DNA from: Methylomonas sp. MK1
Lineage (GTDB): Bacteria; Pseudomonadota; Gammaproteobacteria; Methylococcales; Methylomonadaceae
Length of the DNA stretch: 64,000 nucleotides
Assembly (NCBI RefSeq): GCF_000365425.1
Contig: NZ_AQOV01000001.1
Coordinates: 1,736,001-1,800,000 of the forward strand
Direction of reading: 5' to 3'
The position numbers were made by a program, and so were the translations under genes. Every line of letters begins with the position of its first letter. Position 1 is the stretch's first letter. The notes beneath the pieces are model-generated. The model worked only from the letters and a program-made list of their open reading frames with translations, had not been told where the DNA came from and did no database searches. Positions 16,943-25,565 of this stretch are shown here, piece after piece.

Positions 16943-17389
16943 ATGAAGCGCCTGCATATCCATCTCGCCGTCGATGATCTGGCGAAAAACATCGACTTTT
17001 ATAACGCATTGTTTCAAAGCGCGCCGACAGTCCGCGAAGCCGATTACGCCAAGTGGCTGCTGAACGATCCGCGCGTCAATTTTGCGATTTCCAGTCGCGG
17101 TCGTCAGCCCGGCCTGGATCATTTGGGGATACAGGTCGAGTCCGGTGCGGAACTGGAAGCAGTCCAGCAAAACCTGGCTGCCGCCGAGTTACCGGTCGCG
17201 GCGCAAAAACAAGCCAACTGCTGCTATGCCCAGTCCGACAAATACTGGACCGTCGATCCGCAAGGCATCGCCTGGGAGGCTTTCCATTCCTTGCAGACCA
17301 TTCCCTTATTCGGCGACGATCAAGTCGTGCAACTCGCACCCGCCAGCAGTTGCTGTAAGCCATCATCAATCGATAGCGCGGAACAGTAA
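16943..17389 (+). CDS. ArsI/CadI-family dioxygenase-fold protein (possible C-As lyase)
   Basis: 148 aa vicinal-oxygen-chelate (glyoxalase-fold) protein. It begins LHIHLAVDDLAKNIDFYNALF (metal His), continues with GLDHLGIQVE (second His) and ends with a late metal Glu near WEAFH. A vicinal Cys pair in QANCCYAQSDKYW matches the pair that binds organoarsenicals in ArsI, the enzyme cleaving methyl-As(III) and similar compounds to As(III). A second Cys pair (SSCCKP) lies at the C-terminus. Its place between arsA and acr3 supports organoarsenical detoxification. CadI-like metal binding without lyase activity is the alternative. Confidence 0.82.
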   Translation: MKRLHIHLAVDDLAKNIDFYNALFQSAPTVREADYAKWLLNDPRVNFAISSRGRQPGLDHLGIQVESGAELEAVQQNLAAAELPVAAQKQANCCYAQSDKYWTVDPQGIAWEAFHSLQTIPLFGDDQVVQLAPASSCCKPSSIDSAEQ

Positions 17390-17410
17390 ACAGCTGTCTT
17401 GGAGATTTCA

Positions 17411-18469
17411 ATGAACACCCCACAATGCCCCAATGCCCGCTTATCCTTTCTGGACCGTTTTCTGACGCTATGGATTTTCATCGCCATGGCGCTTGGGGTA
17501 GGCATCGGTTTTCTGTTTCCGACCGAAGTAACCGATTTCAACGCGGCGGTTTCCGTCGGCACCACCAACATCCCGATTGCCATCGGCTTGATCGTGATGA
17601 TGTATCCGCCGCTGGCCAAAGTCCGCTATGAAGAACTCGGCGATGTATTTCGCAACTGGCGTATATTGGCCGTGTCCTTGGTACAAAACTGGCTGCTCGG
17701 CCCGGTGTTGATGTTTTTATTGGCTATCGTGTTTCTGCGCGATTATCCCGACTACATGGTCGGCCTGATCTTGATAGGCCTGGCGCGTTGCATCGCGATG
17801 GTCATCGTCTGGAACGAACTCGCCAACGGCGATAACGACTATGCGGCCGGATTAGTGGCGTTTAACAGCGTATTTCAGGTGTTGTTTTACAGCGTGTATG
17901 CCTGGCTGTTCATCACCGTGTTGCCACCCTTGTTTGGCATGCAAGGCAGCCTGGTCGAAATCACCATAGTCGAAATCGCCAAAAGCGTATTCATCTATCT
18001 GGGTATTCCGTTTCTGGCCGGCTTTACCACACGTTTTCTATTGGTTAAAGCCAAAGGCAAAGATTGGTATCAGCAAACTTTCGTCCCCAAAATCAGCCCA
18101 CTGACATTAATCGCGCTGTTATTTACCATCGTGGTGATGTTCTCGCTGAAAGGCGATTTGATCGTGCAATTACCTCTGGACGTGGTGCGCATTGCGATAC
18201 CGCTTTTGATTTACTTTGTGGTGATGTTTTTGCTCAGTTTTTTAATGGGCAGAGCCATCGGCGCCGGCTACGGCAAAACCACCACGCTGGCATTTACCGC
18301 CGCCAGTAATAATTTTGAATTGGCTATTGCGGTGGCGGTAGCGGTGTTTGGCATTAACAGCGGTGCGGCGTTTGCCGCTGTAATAGGACCATTGATTGAA
18401 GTGCCGGTAATGATCGCCTTGGTCAATGTTGCCCTCTATTTCCGCAAGCACGGATTGATTCAAAATTGA
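17411..18469 (+). CDS. acr3: Acr3-type arsenite efflux permease
   Basis: 352 aa from the ATG at 17411, with GGAG eight bases upstream. About ten membrane helices span the protein. The conserved family segment [17 protein letters not shown] holds the essential cysteine, and [15 protein letters not shown] is the second hallmark. It exports As(OH)3/arsenite, presumably energised by ArsA. It is the last recognised resistance gene of the operon. Confidence 0.95.
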   Translation: MNTPQCPNARLSFLDRFLTLWIFIAMALGVGIGFLFPTEVTDFNAAVSVGTTNIPIAIGLIVMMYPPLAKVRYEELGDVFRNWRILAVSLVQNWLLGPVLMFLLAIVFLRDYPDYMVGLILIGLARCIAMVIVWNELANGDNDYAAGLVAFNSVFQVLFYSVYAWLFITVLPPLFGMQGSLVEITIVEIAKSVFIYLGIPFLAGFTTRFLLVKAKGKDWYQQTFVPKISPLTLIALLFTIVVMFSLKGDLIVQLPLDVVRIAIPLLIYFVVMFLLSFLMGRAIGAGYGKTTTLAFTAASNNFELAIAVAVAVFGINSGAAFAAVIGPLIEVPVMIALVNVALYFRKHGLIQN

Positions 18470-18522
18470 CATGCGTTTACCCAACGACTCTTTTACCTAA
18501 CCTTACAAAGGAACACTCTCTC

Positions 18523-18729
18523 ATGGCTGCCGATAAATCGAAAAACGACAGAAAGAAAATTGCGGTGGAAGAACCGACTTACGACCAACTGAAAAACTTT
18601 TCCCGCTTTAACGGGTTAAAGACCCGCACGGTGGTGGCGTCTATGGTGGATATCATGCTGCAAGACGAGGTTCTGAGCCGCCGCGTCGTCGAGCAGTGTC
18701 TTACCGCCGATGCCGAGCAAGCTAATTAG
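18523..18729 (+). CDS. Small ribbon-helix-helix-like protein, copy 1
   Basis: 68 aa from an ATG preceded by AAAGGA. It is basic at the N-terminus (KSKNDRKKI), then a beta-strand plus helices pattern (VEEPTYDQLKNFSRFNGLKT...VVASMVDIML) that fits a ribbon-helix-helix DNA-binding fold. I do not recognise a named family. A 68-aa paralogue lies at 41498-41704, about 43% identical by eye with no gaps (shared DRKK, SMVDI.L.DE.LS.RV). Each copy has a small cysteine-containing protein beside it. It follows acr3 by 53 bp and may be read through from the ars operon. Confidence 0.72.
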   Translation: MAADKSKNDRKKIAVEEPTYDQLKNFSRFNGLKTRTVVASMVDIMLQDEVLSRRVVEQCLTADAEQAN

Positions 18730-18883
18730 CGTACGCCATATCAAAGTCACCAACAATTTTAAGCTGCGTTGATTGAAATCAAAGCTATCAACATAAGCAC
18801 ACGCAATAATTCAACCCGGCATGTTCAATCGCACATGCCAACGCCGGTTTTCGACTCATCAGCGATTAAGTCAGGTGATTACA

Positions 18884-19147
18884 ATGGACAATGACATTTT
18901 AATCGATCAAGCCCGGCAGCTTTATGCCGCATTACACGCCAGACAGACCAGCCTGCTCCCTCCCAACCACAGTGCATTGGAACGCCTGGAACGCTTGGTC
19001 TCCAATGCTTATGGGCGTTACCAGCGCCGCTTAAACCGTTGCGTGCTCTGTTATCAAACCCGCAAGCACGACTGTATCCGGGAGTCCGGTAAAAAACGTA
19101 TTCCCTGCCAACGCCGCAAGCCCTTCGTCCCGATTGCCGCGTTTTGA
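18884..19147 (+). CDS. Small Cys-containing basic protein, copy 1
   Basis: 87 aa. The N-terminal half is helical (LIDQARQLYAALHAR) and the middle motif is RLERLVSNAYGRYQRRL, close to RLNRLFEKAHTRYKRRL in the protein at 41735-41932. It then has CVLC, a lone HDC and PCQ, which could hold a zinc ion, and a basic tail. Function unknown. It sits 154 bp after the small DNA-binding-like gene on the same strand; the paralogous pair at 41.5 kb is divergent. Confidence 0.65.
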   Translation: MDNDILIDQARQLYAALHARQTSLLPPNHSALERLERLVSNAYGRYQRRLNRCVLCYQTRKHDCIRESGKKRIPCQRRKPFVPIAAF

Positions 19148-19480
19148 TCGGCAATATTTTGCTGTCCACACCCGGCTAATTTGTTTAGTATTGCGCCATG
19201 GATGACGGCGAATTTGCGCATCTTCCGCAGCGAGAACAATAGACATTGCGCTGCTGAGTTGTGTGTATTGACGCATAGAGAGACAAGGCAGGCACTTTCG
19301 CTTGGCAAGCGGAATGTATCGACTCCCACAACTAATCTTGTGGGGCGCTCTTCCAGGTAGACTGCCAGTGAACGATTTGAAAAATCTAGCGCCGATTTAA
19401 GAATGGTGTGTGGGGTGGCTCATGATTTTTCAATTGCAATGGGACACGACGATTCAACATAACTGCCCAGTAACTCGACG
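19148..19480. other. Upstream region of the hydrogenase operon
   Basis: 333 bp without a supportable gene. The hox promoter should lie here. I looked for a GG-N10-GC sigma-54 site and did not find a convincing one. TTGAAA near 19377 with AGAATG about 17 bp later is only a weak sigma-70 candidate. Confidence 0.4.
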
Positions 19481-21262
19481 ATGAATACTTTTATTGAGTC
19501 CGTACTGGCACAGGCGGACTATAAACCCGAAAGGCTCTTGCAGATGCTAAGGGCCGTGCAGGCTCAGTACCTGCATGTTCCCAAGGCGGCTATCGAACAA
19601 TTGGCCTCGGCTCTGCATATCCCCCGCATCCAGATTATTGCCGTCGCGGAATTCTACAGTTTCCTGCACCTAACGCCGCAGGGCCGTTACGACATTCATA
19701 TCAGCGATTCGATTACCGATAGAATGCTGGGTAAGGAAAAATTGTTGAATTACCTGGCGGAAAAACTGAAGGTCAAAGTCGGCCAAGTCAGGGCGGACGG
19801 TCTGGTCAGTCTTAACAACACCTCCTGCACCGGCATGTGCGACCAAGGCCCGGCCGGCTTGGTTAACGGTTATGCGTTGACGCGTCTGGATTATTCCCGA
19901 ATCGATGTAATCGCCGAACTGGTCGAACAGCAAGCGCCATTGACTGATTGGCCGACCGAGTTCTTCGCGGTTGACGAGCCGATCCGCAAACCCGGCTTGC
20001 TGCTGAACCAGCCGTTCAATAACGGCGCGGCGCTGTCAGCCACTTTTGCCCGCGGCTTGGCGGAAACCCTGGCGGAAGTGGACTGTTCGAACCTGCGCGG
20101 CCGCGGCGGAGCTGGCTTTAAAACAGCCTTGAAATGGCGAACCTGTTCCGTCCAAGCAGCTACCCCACGCTACGTGATTTGTAACGCCGACGAAGGCGAA
20201 CCGGGTACCTTTAAAGACCGGATGTTGCTCGATCTTTACGCAGACCAAGTGTTTGAAGGCATGACCCTGTGTGCGGCGATCATCGGCTCCGACCAGGGTT
20301 TATTGTATTTACGCGCTGAGTATTTATTTCTCTACGAGCAATTGCAGCGTGTGTTAAAGCGCCGCCGGGATAGCGGCTTGCTGGGTCGTAATATCCTTGG
20401 CCGGGACGGCTTTGATTTCGACATCGAAATCCGCATGGGCGCCGGCGCTTACATCTGCGGAGAGGCGTCCGCGCAAATCGAGTCATTGGAAGGCAAGCCC
20501 GGCATACCTCGGGTTAAACCGCCCAACTCGGTGATCTGCGGCTATCAACGCAAACCCACCGTGGTCGATAACGTCGAAACTTTTTTCGCGGCCACGCACA
20601 TCGCCATTCAAGGTGGGCAATGGTTTGCCGAGGTGGGCACCGCACAATCCACCGGCAGCAAACTGCTCAGCATCAGCGGCGACTGCGCGCGGCCCGGCAT
20701 TTACGAATACCCTTTCGGCACGACAATCGAGGATATTTTGCAGGACTGCGGCGCGGAGGATGTGATGGGTGTGCAAGTGGGCGGACCGTCCGGCACCTTT
20801 ATTTCCAACCGGGAGCTGCAACGCCGCGTGGCCTTCGAAGACCTATCCACCGCCGGCTCGTTTATCGTGTTCAACAATAGCCGTAATATTTTCGACATCG
20901 TCCAGAACTTTACCGATTTCTTTGCCCATGAAAGCTGCGGCTTTTGCACGCCGTGCCGGGTCGGCACCTCGCTGTTAAAAAATCAGCTGCAGAAAATTGT
21001 TGAAGGCAACGGCGCCGCGGTCGATCTGGAAGAGCTCAGCGAGTTATGCCTGATCGTCAAAAACAACAGCCATTGCGGTCTAGGCGATTCCGCCGCCAAT
21101 CCGATTTTAAGCACCCTGGCCAGTCATCCGGACCTGTATTTGAGTCAGTTGAAACAGAGCAGTTTTACACCGGGCTTTGATTTGGACGCTACCCTGGCGG
21201 TAGCCCGCCGCATGGCGCAGCGCGACGACGACGCGGCGCATTTATCGCAAGTGGAGAACTGA
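19481..21262 (+). CDS. hoxF: HoxF, NAD(H)-binding diaphorase subunit of [NiFe] hydrogenase
   Basis: 593 aa fusion of a NuoE-like N-terminal domain (1-165) and a NuoF-like domain (about 180-575). The NuoF part has the NAD/FMN motifs LRGRGGAGFKTALKW and GAGAYICGEASA and the [4Fe-4S] ligands ESCGFCTPC plus HCG. In the NuoE part only the second cysteine pair (SCTGMC) is present; the first is replaced (HISDSITDRML), so that [2Fe-2S] cluster is probably missing or altered. I recall similar loss in the Cupriavidus-type HoxF but could not check. It transfers electrons between the hydrogenase and NAD+. It is the first gene of hoxFUYHW, 1 bp before hoxU. Confidence 0.93.
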   Translation: MNTFIESVLAQADYKPERLLQMLRAVQAQYLHVPKAAIEQLASALHIPRIQIIAVAEFYSFLHLTPQGRYDIHISDSITDRMLGKEKLLNYLAEKLKVKVGQVRADGLVSLNNTSCTGMCDQGPAGLVNGYALTRLDYSRIDVIAELVEQQAPLTDWPTEFFAVDEPIRKPGLLLNQPFNNGAALSATFARGLAETLAEVDCSNLRGRGGAGFKTALKWRTCSVQAATPRYVICNADEGEPGTFKDRMLLDLYADQVFEGMTLCAAIIGSDQGLLYLRAEYLFLYEQLQRVLKRRRDSGLLGRNILGRDGFDFDIEIRMGAGAYICGEASAQIESLEGKPGIPRVKPPNSVICGYQRKPTVVDNVETFFAATHIAIQGGQWFAEVGTAQSTGSKLLSISGDCARPGIYEYPFGTTIEDILQDCGAEDVMGVQVGGPSGTFISNRELQRRVAFEDLSTAGSFIVFNNSRNIFDIVQNFTDFFAHESCGFCTPCRVGTSLLKNQLQKIVEGNGAAVDLEELSELCLIVKNNSHCGLGDSAANPILSTLASHPDLYLSQLKQSSFTPGFDLDATLAVARRMAQRDDDAAHLSQVEN

Positions 21263-21263
21263 C

Positions 21264-22103
21264 ATGAGCGGCACCCTTTGCATTGACGGCATCACCGTGC
21301 CGTTCAGCGACGGCCAAACCATTATCGAAGCAGCGCGCAGCGCTGGCGTGTACATTCCTTATCTGTGCCACCGGCCGGGCTACGCTCCTTACGGCAGTTG
21401 CAAACTGTGTACGGTCAAAGTCAACGGTCGCACCAATACCGCCTGTACCTTGCCGGCTGCCGACGGCCAAACCGTCATCAGCAACAGCCCTGACCTGCAA
21501 TACGACCGCCAGCGCATCACCCAGATGTTATTTGTGGAAGGCAACCATTTCTGTCCATCCTGCGAGAAGTCCGGCAATTGCCAGTTGCAGGCCGTGGCCT
21601 ACCATCAGAACATGCTGGATAACCACTACCCGCATTTTTATGCGCAGCGGGAACTGGACGCCTCACACCCGGATATCTTGATCGACCACGACCGCTGCAT
21701 TTTCTGCAATCTATGCGTGCGCGCCAGCAAGGAAAAAGACGGCAAAGAGGTATTCGGCATCGCCGGGCGCGGCATCAACAAACGCCTAATCGTCAACTCC
21801 CCCAGCGGCAAGCTGAAAGACAGCGATATTAGCGTCAACGACGAGGCCGCCCATGTCTGCCCGACCGGCGCGATCCTGGTCAAACGCAGCGCGTACCTGG
21901 CGCCGATCGGCGAACGCATTTACGACCAGCATCCCATCAGCGAGGTCGCCTGCGAAAAAGCAGCTATCAAGGCCGGCGAGGCACGCGGCTATGGCAGTTG
22001 CGACCCGACGAGGCTACCTAGTCCTTCGCAGCAAAATGGCGGACCCGATTCCCATTATGCCGCCACCATGCCGCCCGCTCCGGACATCAAACATGGCCGC
22101 TAA
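21264..22103 (+). CDS. hoxU: HoxU, iron-sulfur diaphorase subunit
   Basis: 279 aa. An N-terminal plant-type [2Fe-2S] ferredoxin domain (YIPYLCHRPGYAPYGSCKLC...) is followed by NuoG-like HFCPSCEKSGNCQLQ and [4Fe-4S] ligands HDRCIFCNLC and HVCPTG. It wires HoxF to the hydrogenase dimer. The last roughly 45 residues (Pro/Ser-rich, after RIYDQHPIS) extend beyond the usual length of about 235 aa and overlap the hoxY start by 11 bp. Confidence 0.93.
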   Translation: MSGTLCIDGITVPFSDGQTIIEAARSAGVYIPYLCHRPGYAPYGSCKLCTVKVNGRTNTACTLPAADGQTVISNSPDLQYDRQRITQMLFVEGNHFCPSCEKSGNCQLQAVAYHQNMLDNHYPHFYAQRELDASHPDILIDHDRCIFCNLCVRASKEKDGKEVFGIAGRGINKRLIVNSPSGKLKDSDISVNDEAAHVCPTGAILVKRSAYLAPIGERIYDQHPISEVACEKAAIKAGEARGYGSCDPTRLPSPSQQNGGPDSHYAATMPPAPDIKHGR

Positions 22104-22632
22104 GATTAAAATCGCCACCACGTCCTTGGCCGGCTGCTTCGGCTGCCATATGTCGTTTCTGGATATTGACGAGCGCTTGCTGAAATTGGCGGATGTAGTC
22201 GAATTCGACCGCTCGCCGCTGACCGACATCGAGCACTGCGGCCCGTGCGACATTGGCTTGATCGAAGGCGGCGTTTGCAATTCCGAAAACGTGCATGTGC
22301 TGCGCGAGTTTCGCGCTAACTGCAAAATTCTGGTCGCAGTCGGCGCTTGTGCCATCAACGGCGGCCTGCCGGCGCTGCGCAACTTTTTTAAGCTGGAAGA
22401 TTGTCTGCTGGAAGCCTACCAAGACGGCATAGGTGTGGACAATCCGCAGATACCCAACGATCCGGAATTGCCTTTATTGCTGGATAAGGTGCGGCCGGTC
22501 CACGAAATCGTCAAAATCGATTACTTTATGCCCGGTTGCCCGCCGTCCGCCGATGTGTTCTGGAGCTACCTCAGCGCATTGATCGAAGGCCGCGACCCGA
22601 CTTTACCTTATGAATTAGTCCATTACGACTAG
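22093..22632 (+). CDS. hoxY: HoxY, small [NiFe] hydrogenase subunit
   Basis: 179 aa from the ATG at 22093. The reading frame is open 240 bp further upstream, but that part only shadows hoxU. It has the proximal-cluster ligands SLAGCFGC, a conserved cysteine in VGACAINGG and MPGCPPS near the C-terminus. It is cytoplasmic: no twin-arginine signal. It partners HoxH to form the H2-activating module. Confidence 0.93.
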   Translation: MAAKIKIATTSLAGCFGCHMSFLDIDERLLKLADVVEFDRSPLTDIEHCGPCDIGLIEGGVCNSENVHVLREFRANCKILVAVGACAINGGLPALRNFFKLEDCLLEAYQDGIGVDNPQIPNDPELPLLLDKVRPVHEIVKIDYFMPGCPPSADVFWSYLSALIEGRDPTLPYELVHYD

Positions 22633-22644
22633 TAGGGAACCGCT

Positions 22645-24156
22645 GTGTACGAACACCTTGAAACCGCCGATCCGGCCTTAGTCGCAGCCGGCAAGTTAAA
22701 ACGGGTCGCTGTCGATCCGGTCTCCCGTGTCGAAGGCCACGGCAAAGTAACCCTGCTGCTGGATGAAGACAATAAAGTCCAGCAAGCCCGTTTGCACATC
22801 GTCGAATTTCGCGGCTTCGAAAAATTCATCCAGGGCCGCCCTTACTGGGAACTGCCGGTGATGGTGCAGCGCTTGTGCGGCATCTGCCCGGTCAGCCACC
22901 ATCTGGCGGCTGCCAAGGCCATCGACCAATTGGTCGGCGTCGATCCCGCTAACTTGCCACCGGCAGCGGATAAATTACGCCGCTTGCTGCATTTCGGTCA
23001 GGTCTTGCAATCGCATGCTTTGCATTTTTTCCACCTCTCCAGCCCGGATTTGCTGTTTGGTTTTGAAAGTGAGATCGGCAAGCGTAACGTGATGGCAGTG
23101 CTGGCCGATTATCCGGATATTGGTCTGCAAGGCGTAAAACTGCGCAAATACGGCCAGGAAGTGATTCGCATGGTGTCCGGCAAGCGTATCCACGGCACCG
23201 GCGCGATTGCCGGCGGTATGAACAAAGCCTTAACGAAAGAAGAGCGCGACTATTTAAAGCAAGACATCGCGCAAATCGTGATTTGGGCGCAAGCGGCTTT
23301 GCAACTGGTCACCAAAGTCCACACCTCCCACCTTCCCTACTACGACAACTTCGCCACCATCCGCAGCAAATACCTGAGCCTAACCAAGCCTAACGGCGCA
23401 CTGGAACTTTATCACGGCGGGATTCGGGTGAAAGACGAGCAGGGCGAAACCCTGGTCGACCATTACGATTATTGCGATTACCCGGAGCTGATCCGCGAAG
23501 AAGTGCGCTCCTGGACCTACATGAAATTCCCCTACCTGACTTCGCTGGGTAAAGCCGAAGGCTGGTATCGGGTGGGACCGCTGGCACGCGTCAACAATTG
23601 CGATTTTATCGACACGCCGCAGGCGGAAGCCGCCCGTGTGGAATTCAAACGACACAGCGGCGAAGCCATGGTGCATAGCACCCTGGCCTTCCACTGGACC
23701 CGGATGATCGAATTGCTGCATTGTGCCGAAAGCATACAAAGCTTGCTGGACGATCCGGATTTGCTGAGTAACGATCTGGTGGCCAAGGGCGAAAAGCGCC
23801 AAGAAGGCATTGGTGTAATCGAAGCGCCGCGCGGCACACTATTTCATCATTATCAAATCGACGAAAACGACATCGTCACGAAAGCCAACCTGATCGTCTC
23901 TACTACCAGCAATAACACCGCAATGAACGAATCTGTGCGGCAAGTGGCAGCGGAATATCTGTCCGGCCGGGAATTAACCGAACCTTTGCTGAATAACCTG
24001 GAAGTGGCGATCCGCGCCTACGATCCGTGTTTGTCTTGCGCTACGCACGCGGTCGGCAAGATGCCCTTGCAGTTGGAACTGGTCGATGCCGACGGCAAGT
24101 TGGTGGATAAACTGATTCGGCATAGCAGCGGCGAATTTATTCACGGTAGCGAATGA
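22645..24156 (+). CDS. hoxH: HoxH, large catalytic [NiFe] hydrogenase subunit
   Basis: 503 aa from a GTG. The two nickel-binding motifs are complete: RLCGICPVSHH near residue 73 and DPCLSCATHA near 462. A C-terminal extension of about 35 residues follows the second motif and is expected to be removed by the protease encoded next door. The sequence fits the bidirectional NAD-linked group 3d. In a methanotroph it could supply NADH from H2 or dispose of electrons when oxygen is short; that role is inferred. Confidence 0.94.
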   Translation: MYEHLETADPALVAAGKLKRVAVDPVSRVEGHGKVTLLLDEDNKVQQARLHIVEFRGFEKFIQGRPYWELPVMVQRLCGICPVSHHLAAAKAIDQLVGVDPANLPPAADKLRRLLHFGQVLQSHALHFFHLSSPDLLFGFESEIGKRNVMAVLADYPDIGLQGVKLRKYGQEVIRMVSGKRIHGTGAIAGGMNKALTKEERDYLKQDIAQIVIWAQAALQLVTKVHTSHLPYYDNFATIRSKYLSLTKPNGALELYHGGIRVKDEQGETLVDHYDYCDYPELIREEVRSWTYMKFPYLTSLGKAEGWYRVGPLARVNNCDFIDTPQAEAARVEFKRHSGEAMVHSTLAFHWTRMIELLHCAESIQSLLDDPDLLSNDLVAKGEKRQEGIGVIEAPRGTLFHHYQIDENDIVTKANLIVSTTSNNTAMNESVRQVAAEYLSGRELTEPLLNNLEVAIRAYDPCLSCATHAVGKMPLQLELVDADGKLVDKLIRHSSGEFIHGSE

Positions 24157-24614
24157 CCAAACCCATTCTGGTGTTCGGTTACGGCAACCCCAGCCGTGGC
24201 GACGATGCCGTTGGCCCCTTGCTACTGGACTATTTAGCCGACCATCTCGACTTGAGCACTATCGAGCTGCTTAGCGACTTTCAGTTACAAATCGAACACG
24301 CGCTGGATTTGCAAGACCGCGAGCTGGTGGTGTTTATCGATGCTGCGGTAAATTGCCCGAACAGCTTTGCGTTTACTCCGTTAAGCCCGGCCCAAGACCA
24401 CACCTACACCAGCCATGCGCTAAGCCCGGCCGCGTTGCTAGCGGTCTATCAATCGGTCAGCAAGCAACCGCTTGCTCCTTGCTATTTGTTAAGCATCCAG
24501 GCCGAAGCCTTCGAACTGGGCACCGGGTTAAGCGAACGCTGTGCGGCCAATTTAGCAAAAGCTTGTCGATTTTTGGAAGAGATTCTGAAACCAACGCATT
24601 TCCGTGGCAATTAA
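24153..24614 (+). CDS. hoxW: HoxW, hydrogenase maturation endopeptidase
   Basis: 153 aa HyaD/HycI-type protease starting ILVFGYGNPSRGDDAVGP, the nickel-sensing N-terminus of the family, with the second metal Asp in VFIDAAV. It clips the HoxH C-terminus after nickel insertion. The start overlaps the hoxH stop by 4 bp. No hyp accessory genes or hoxE are in the window; nickel insertion must use genes elsewhere. Confidence 0.92.
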   Translation: MTKPILVFGYGNPSRGDDAVGPLLLDYLADHLDLSTIELLSDFQLQIEHALDLQDRELVVFIDAAVNCPNSFAFTPLSPAQDHTYTSHALSPAALLAVYQSVSKQPLAPCYLLSIQAEAFELGTGLSERCAANLAKACRFLEEILKPTHFRGN

Positions 24615-24682
24615 ACCGAAAAGTAAAATAGCCCCAAGATGTAAAAACTAAAATTTCTTTTTAACCAAAGGTACACAGTGTT

Positions 24683-25333
24683 TTAGCGCCTGGATGAAGT
24701 GCCAGGCAGATGAGTTCCCTCAGTTGGATGGCTCTCAGACTTTAACCCATCATCGATTAAAGGAATATCCGTTACTTGCGAGTTACCCCGCATCGCCGCT
24801 AATAAATCTGCGGGCAGTTTTTCGGCATCGGACGCACGGTAGGCTCGGCTGGCACAATTGGCGTTGAACTGGTTGCTTTCAAGGCTCAACGCGTTCACCT
24901 TACCGTTATAATCTTCCGATTGTGAATTGTATTGGGAAATCACGTCTCGATTTTGTTCTAGGCGACGGTTGAAATCGGCGACTTTTTGCCGGCTACCCAC
25001 ATCGACTTTCGAACGTTCCACTTCCAGCTCTTCGACTTGCCGTGCAATGTCAGCTTTTTTGGTGATCAATTGTTTACTGATTACTTTCAATTGCGCCGAC
25101 TCCTGGTTCATCGCGACCAAGCGCTTACCACACGCAGTCAATTCCTCCATGGTCATCGGCTTCAATCCGAACGCGGAACCCGCAGCTTGTCGACCACCAA
25201 CACCGGGCATCATCACCAAATCGGCATCCGGCTTTTCTGTTGCCGTGGGAGACGGTTTGGGCGTGTTTTGACAACCGACCAACATCAAGCCAGCCAAAGC
25301 CAAACAATGCGTTACGGGGGATTTAGGTATCAC
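24683..25333 (-). CDS. Coiled-coil lipoprotein of unknown function
   Basis: About 216 aa from a GTG at 25333 that has GGAG seven bases upstream; a GTG at 25351 is also in frame but has no site. The signal ends in the lipobox LVGC. A long heptad-rich helix (about 95-165, with ISKQLITKKADIARQVEELE) predicts a coiled coil, and the C-terminus is Ser/Thr-rich. No family recognised. It is convergent with hoxW. Confidence 0.72.
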   Translation of the reverse strand: MIPKSPVTHCLALAGLMLVGCQNTPKPSPTATEKPDADLVMMPGVGGRQAAGSAFGLKPMTMEELTACGKRLVAMNQESAQLKVISKQLITKKADIARQVEELEVERSKVDVGSRQKVADFNRRLEQNRDVISQYNSQSEDYNGKVNALSLESNQFNANCASRAYRASDAEKLPADLLAAMRGNSQVTDIPLIDDGLKSESHPTEGTHLPGTSSRR

Positions 25334-25565
25334 TTGATTTCTCCGATTCACGATTTTTATGGATACACCGAAAATAAAGCCGCTTGGGCAGATTCAATTT
25401 AACCGAATAGCGCATCAGTCGAATAAGGGGTACGCTTTTTGTGTCCAAGCGGAATAAGATCCACTGCCTAAACCGCCAGGTAAATTGAGTTTCAAAAACC
25501 GCATGGATTGGCAATTTACCCTTAGCCACTTTGAATCGGCCTGGGAACGGGGCCAAGCCGATCAA

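Noticed and set aside
19148..19480. Possible sigma-54 promoter for the hox operon
   Set aside because: GG-rich stretches near 19410-19430 do not give GG-N10-GC with the required flanking bases.
21853..22092. Long N-terminal extension of hoxY
   Set aside because: The extension is an out-of-frame shadow of hoxU; small-subunit homology begins at the ATG at 22093.
25323..25565. 80-codon minus-strand frame between the two exported-protein genes
   Set aside because: Overlaps the upstream region of the lipoprotein gene, no start signals and no protein pattern.
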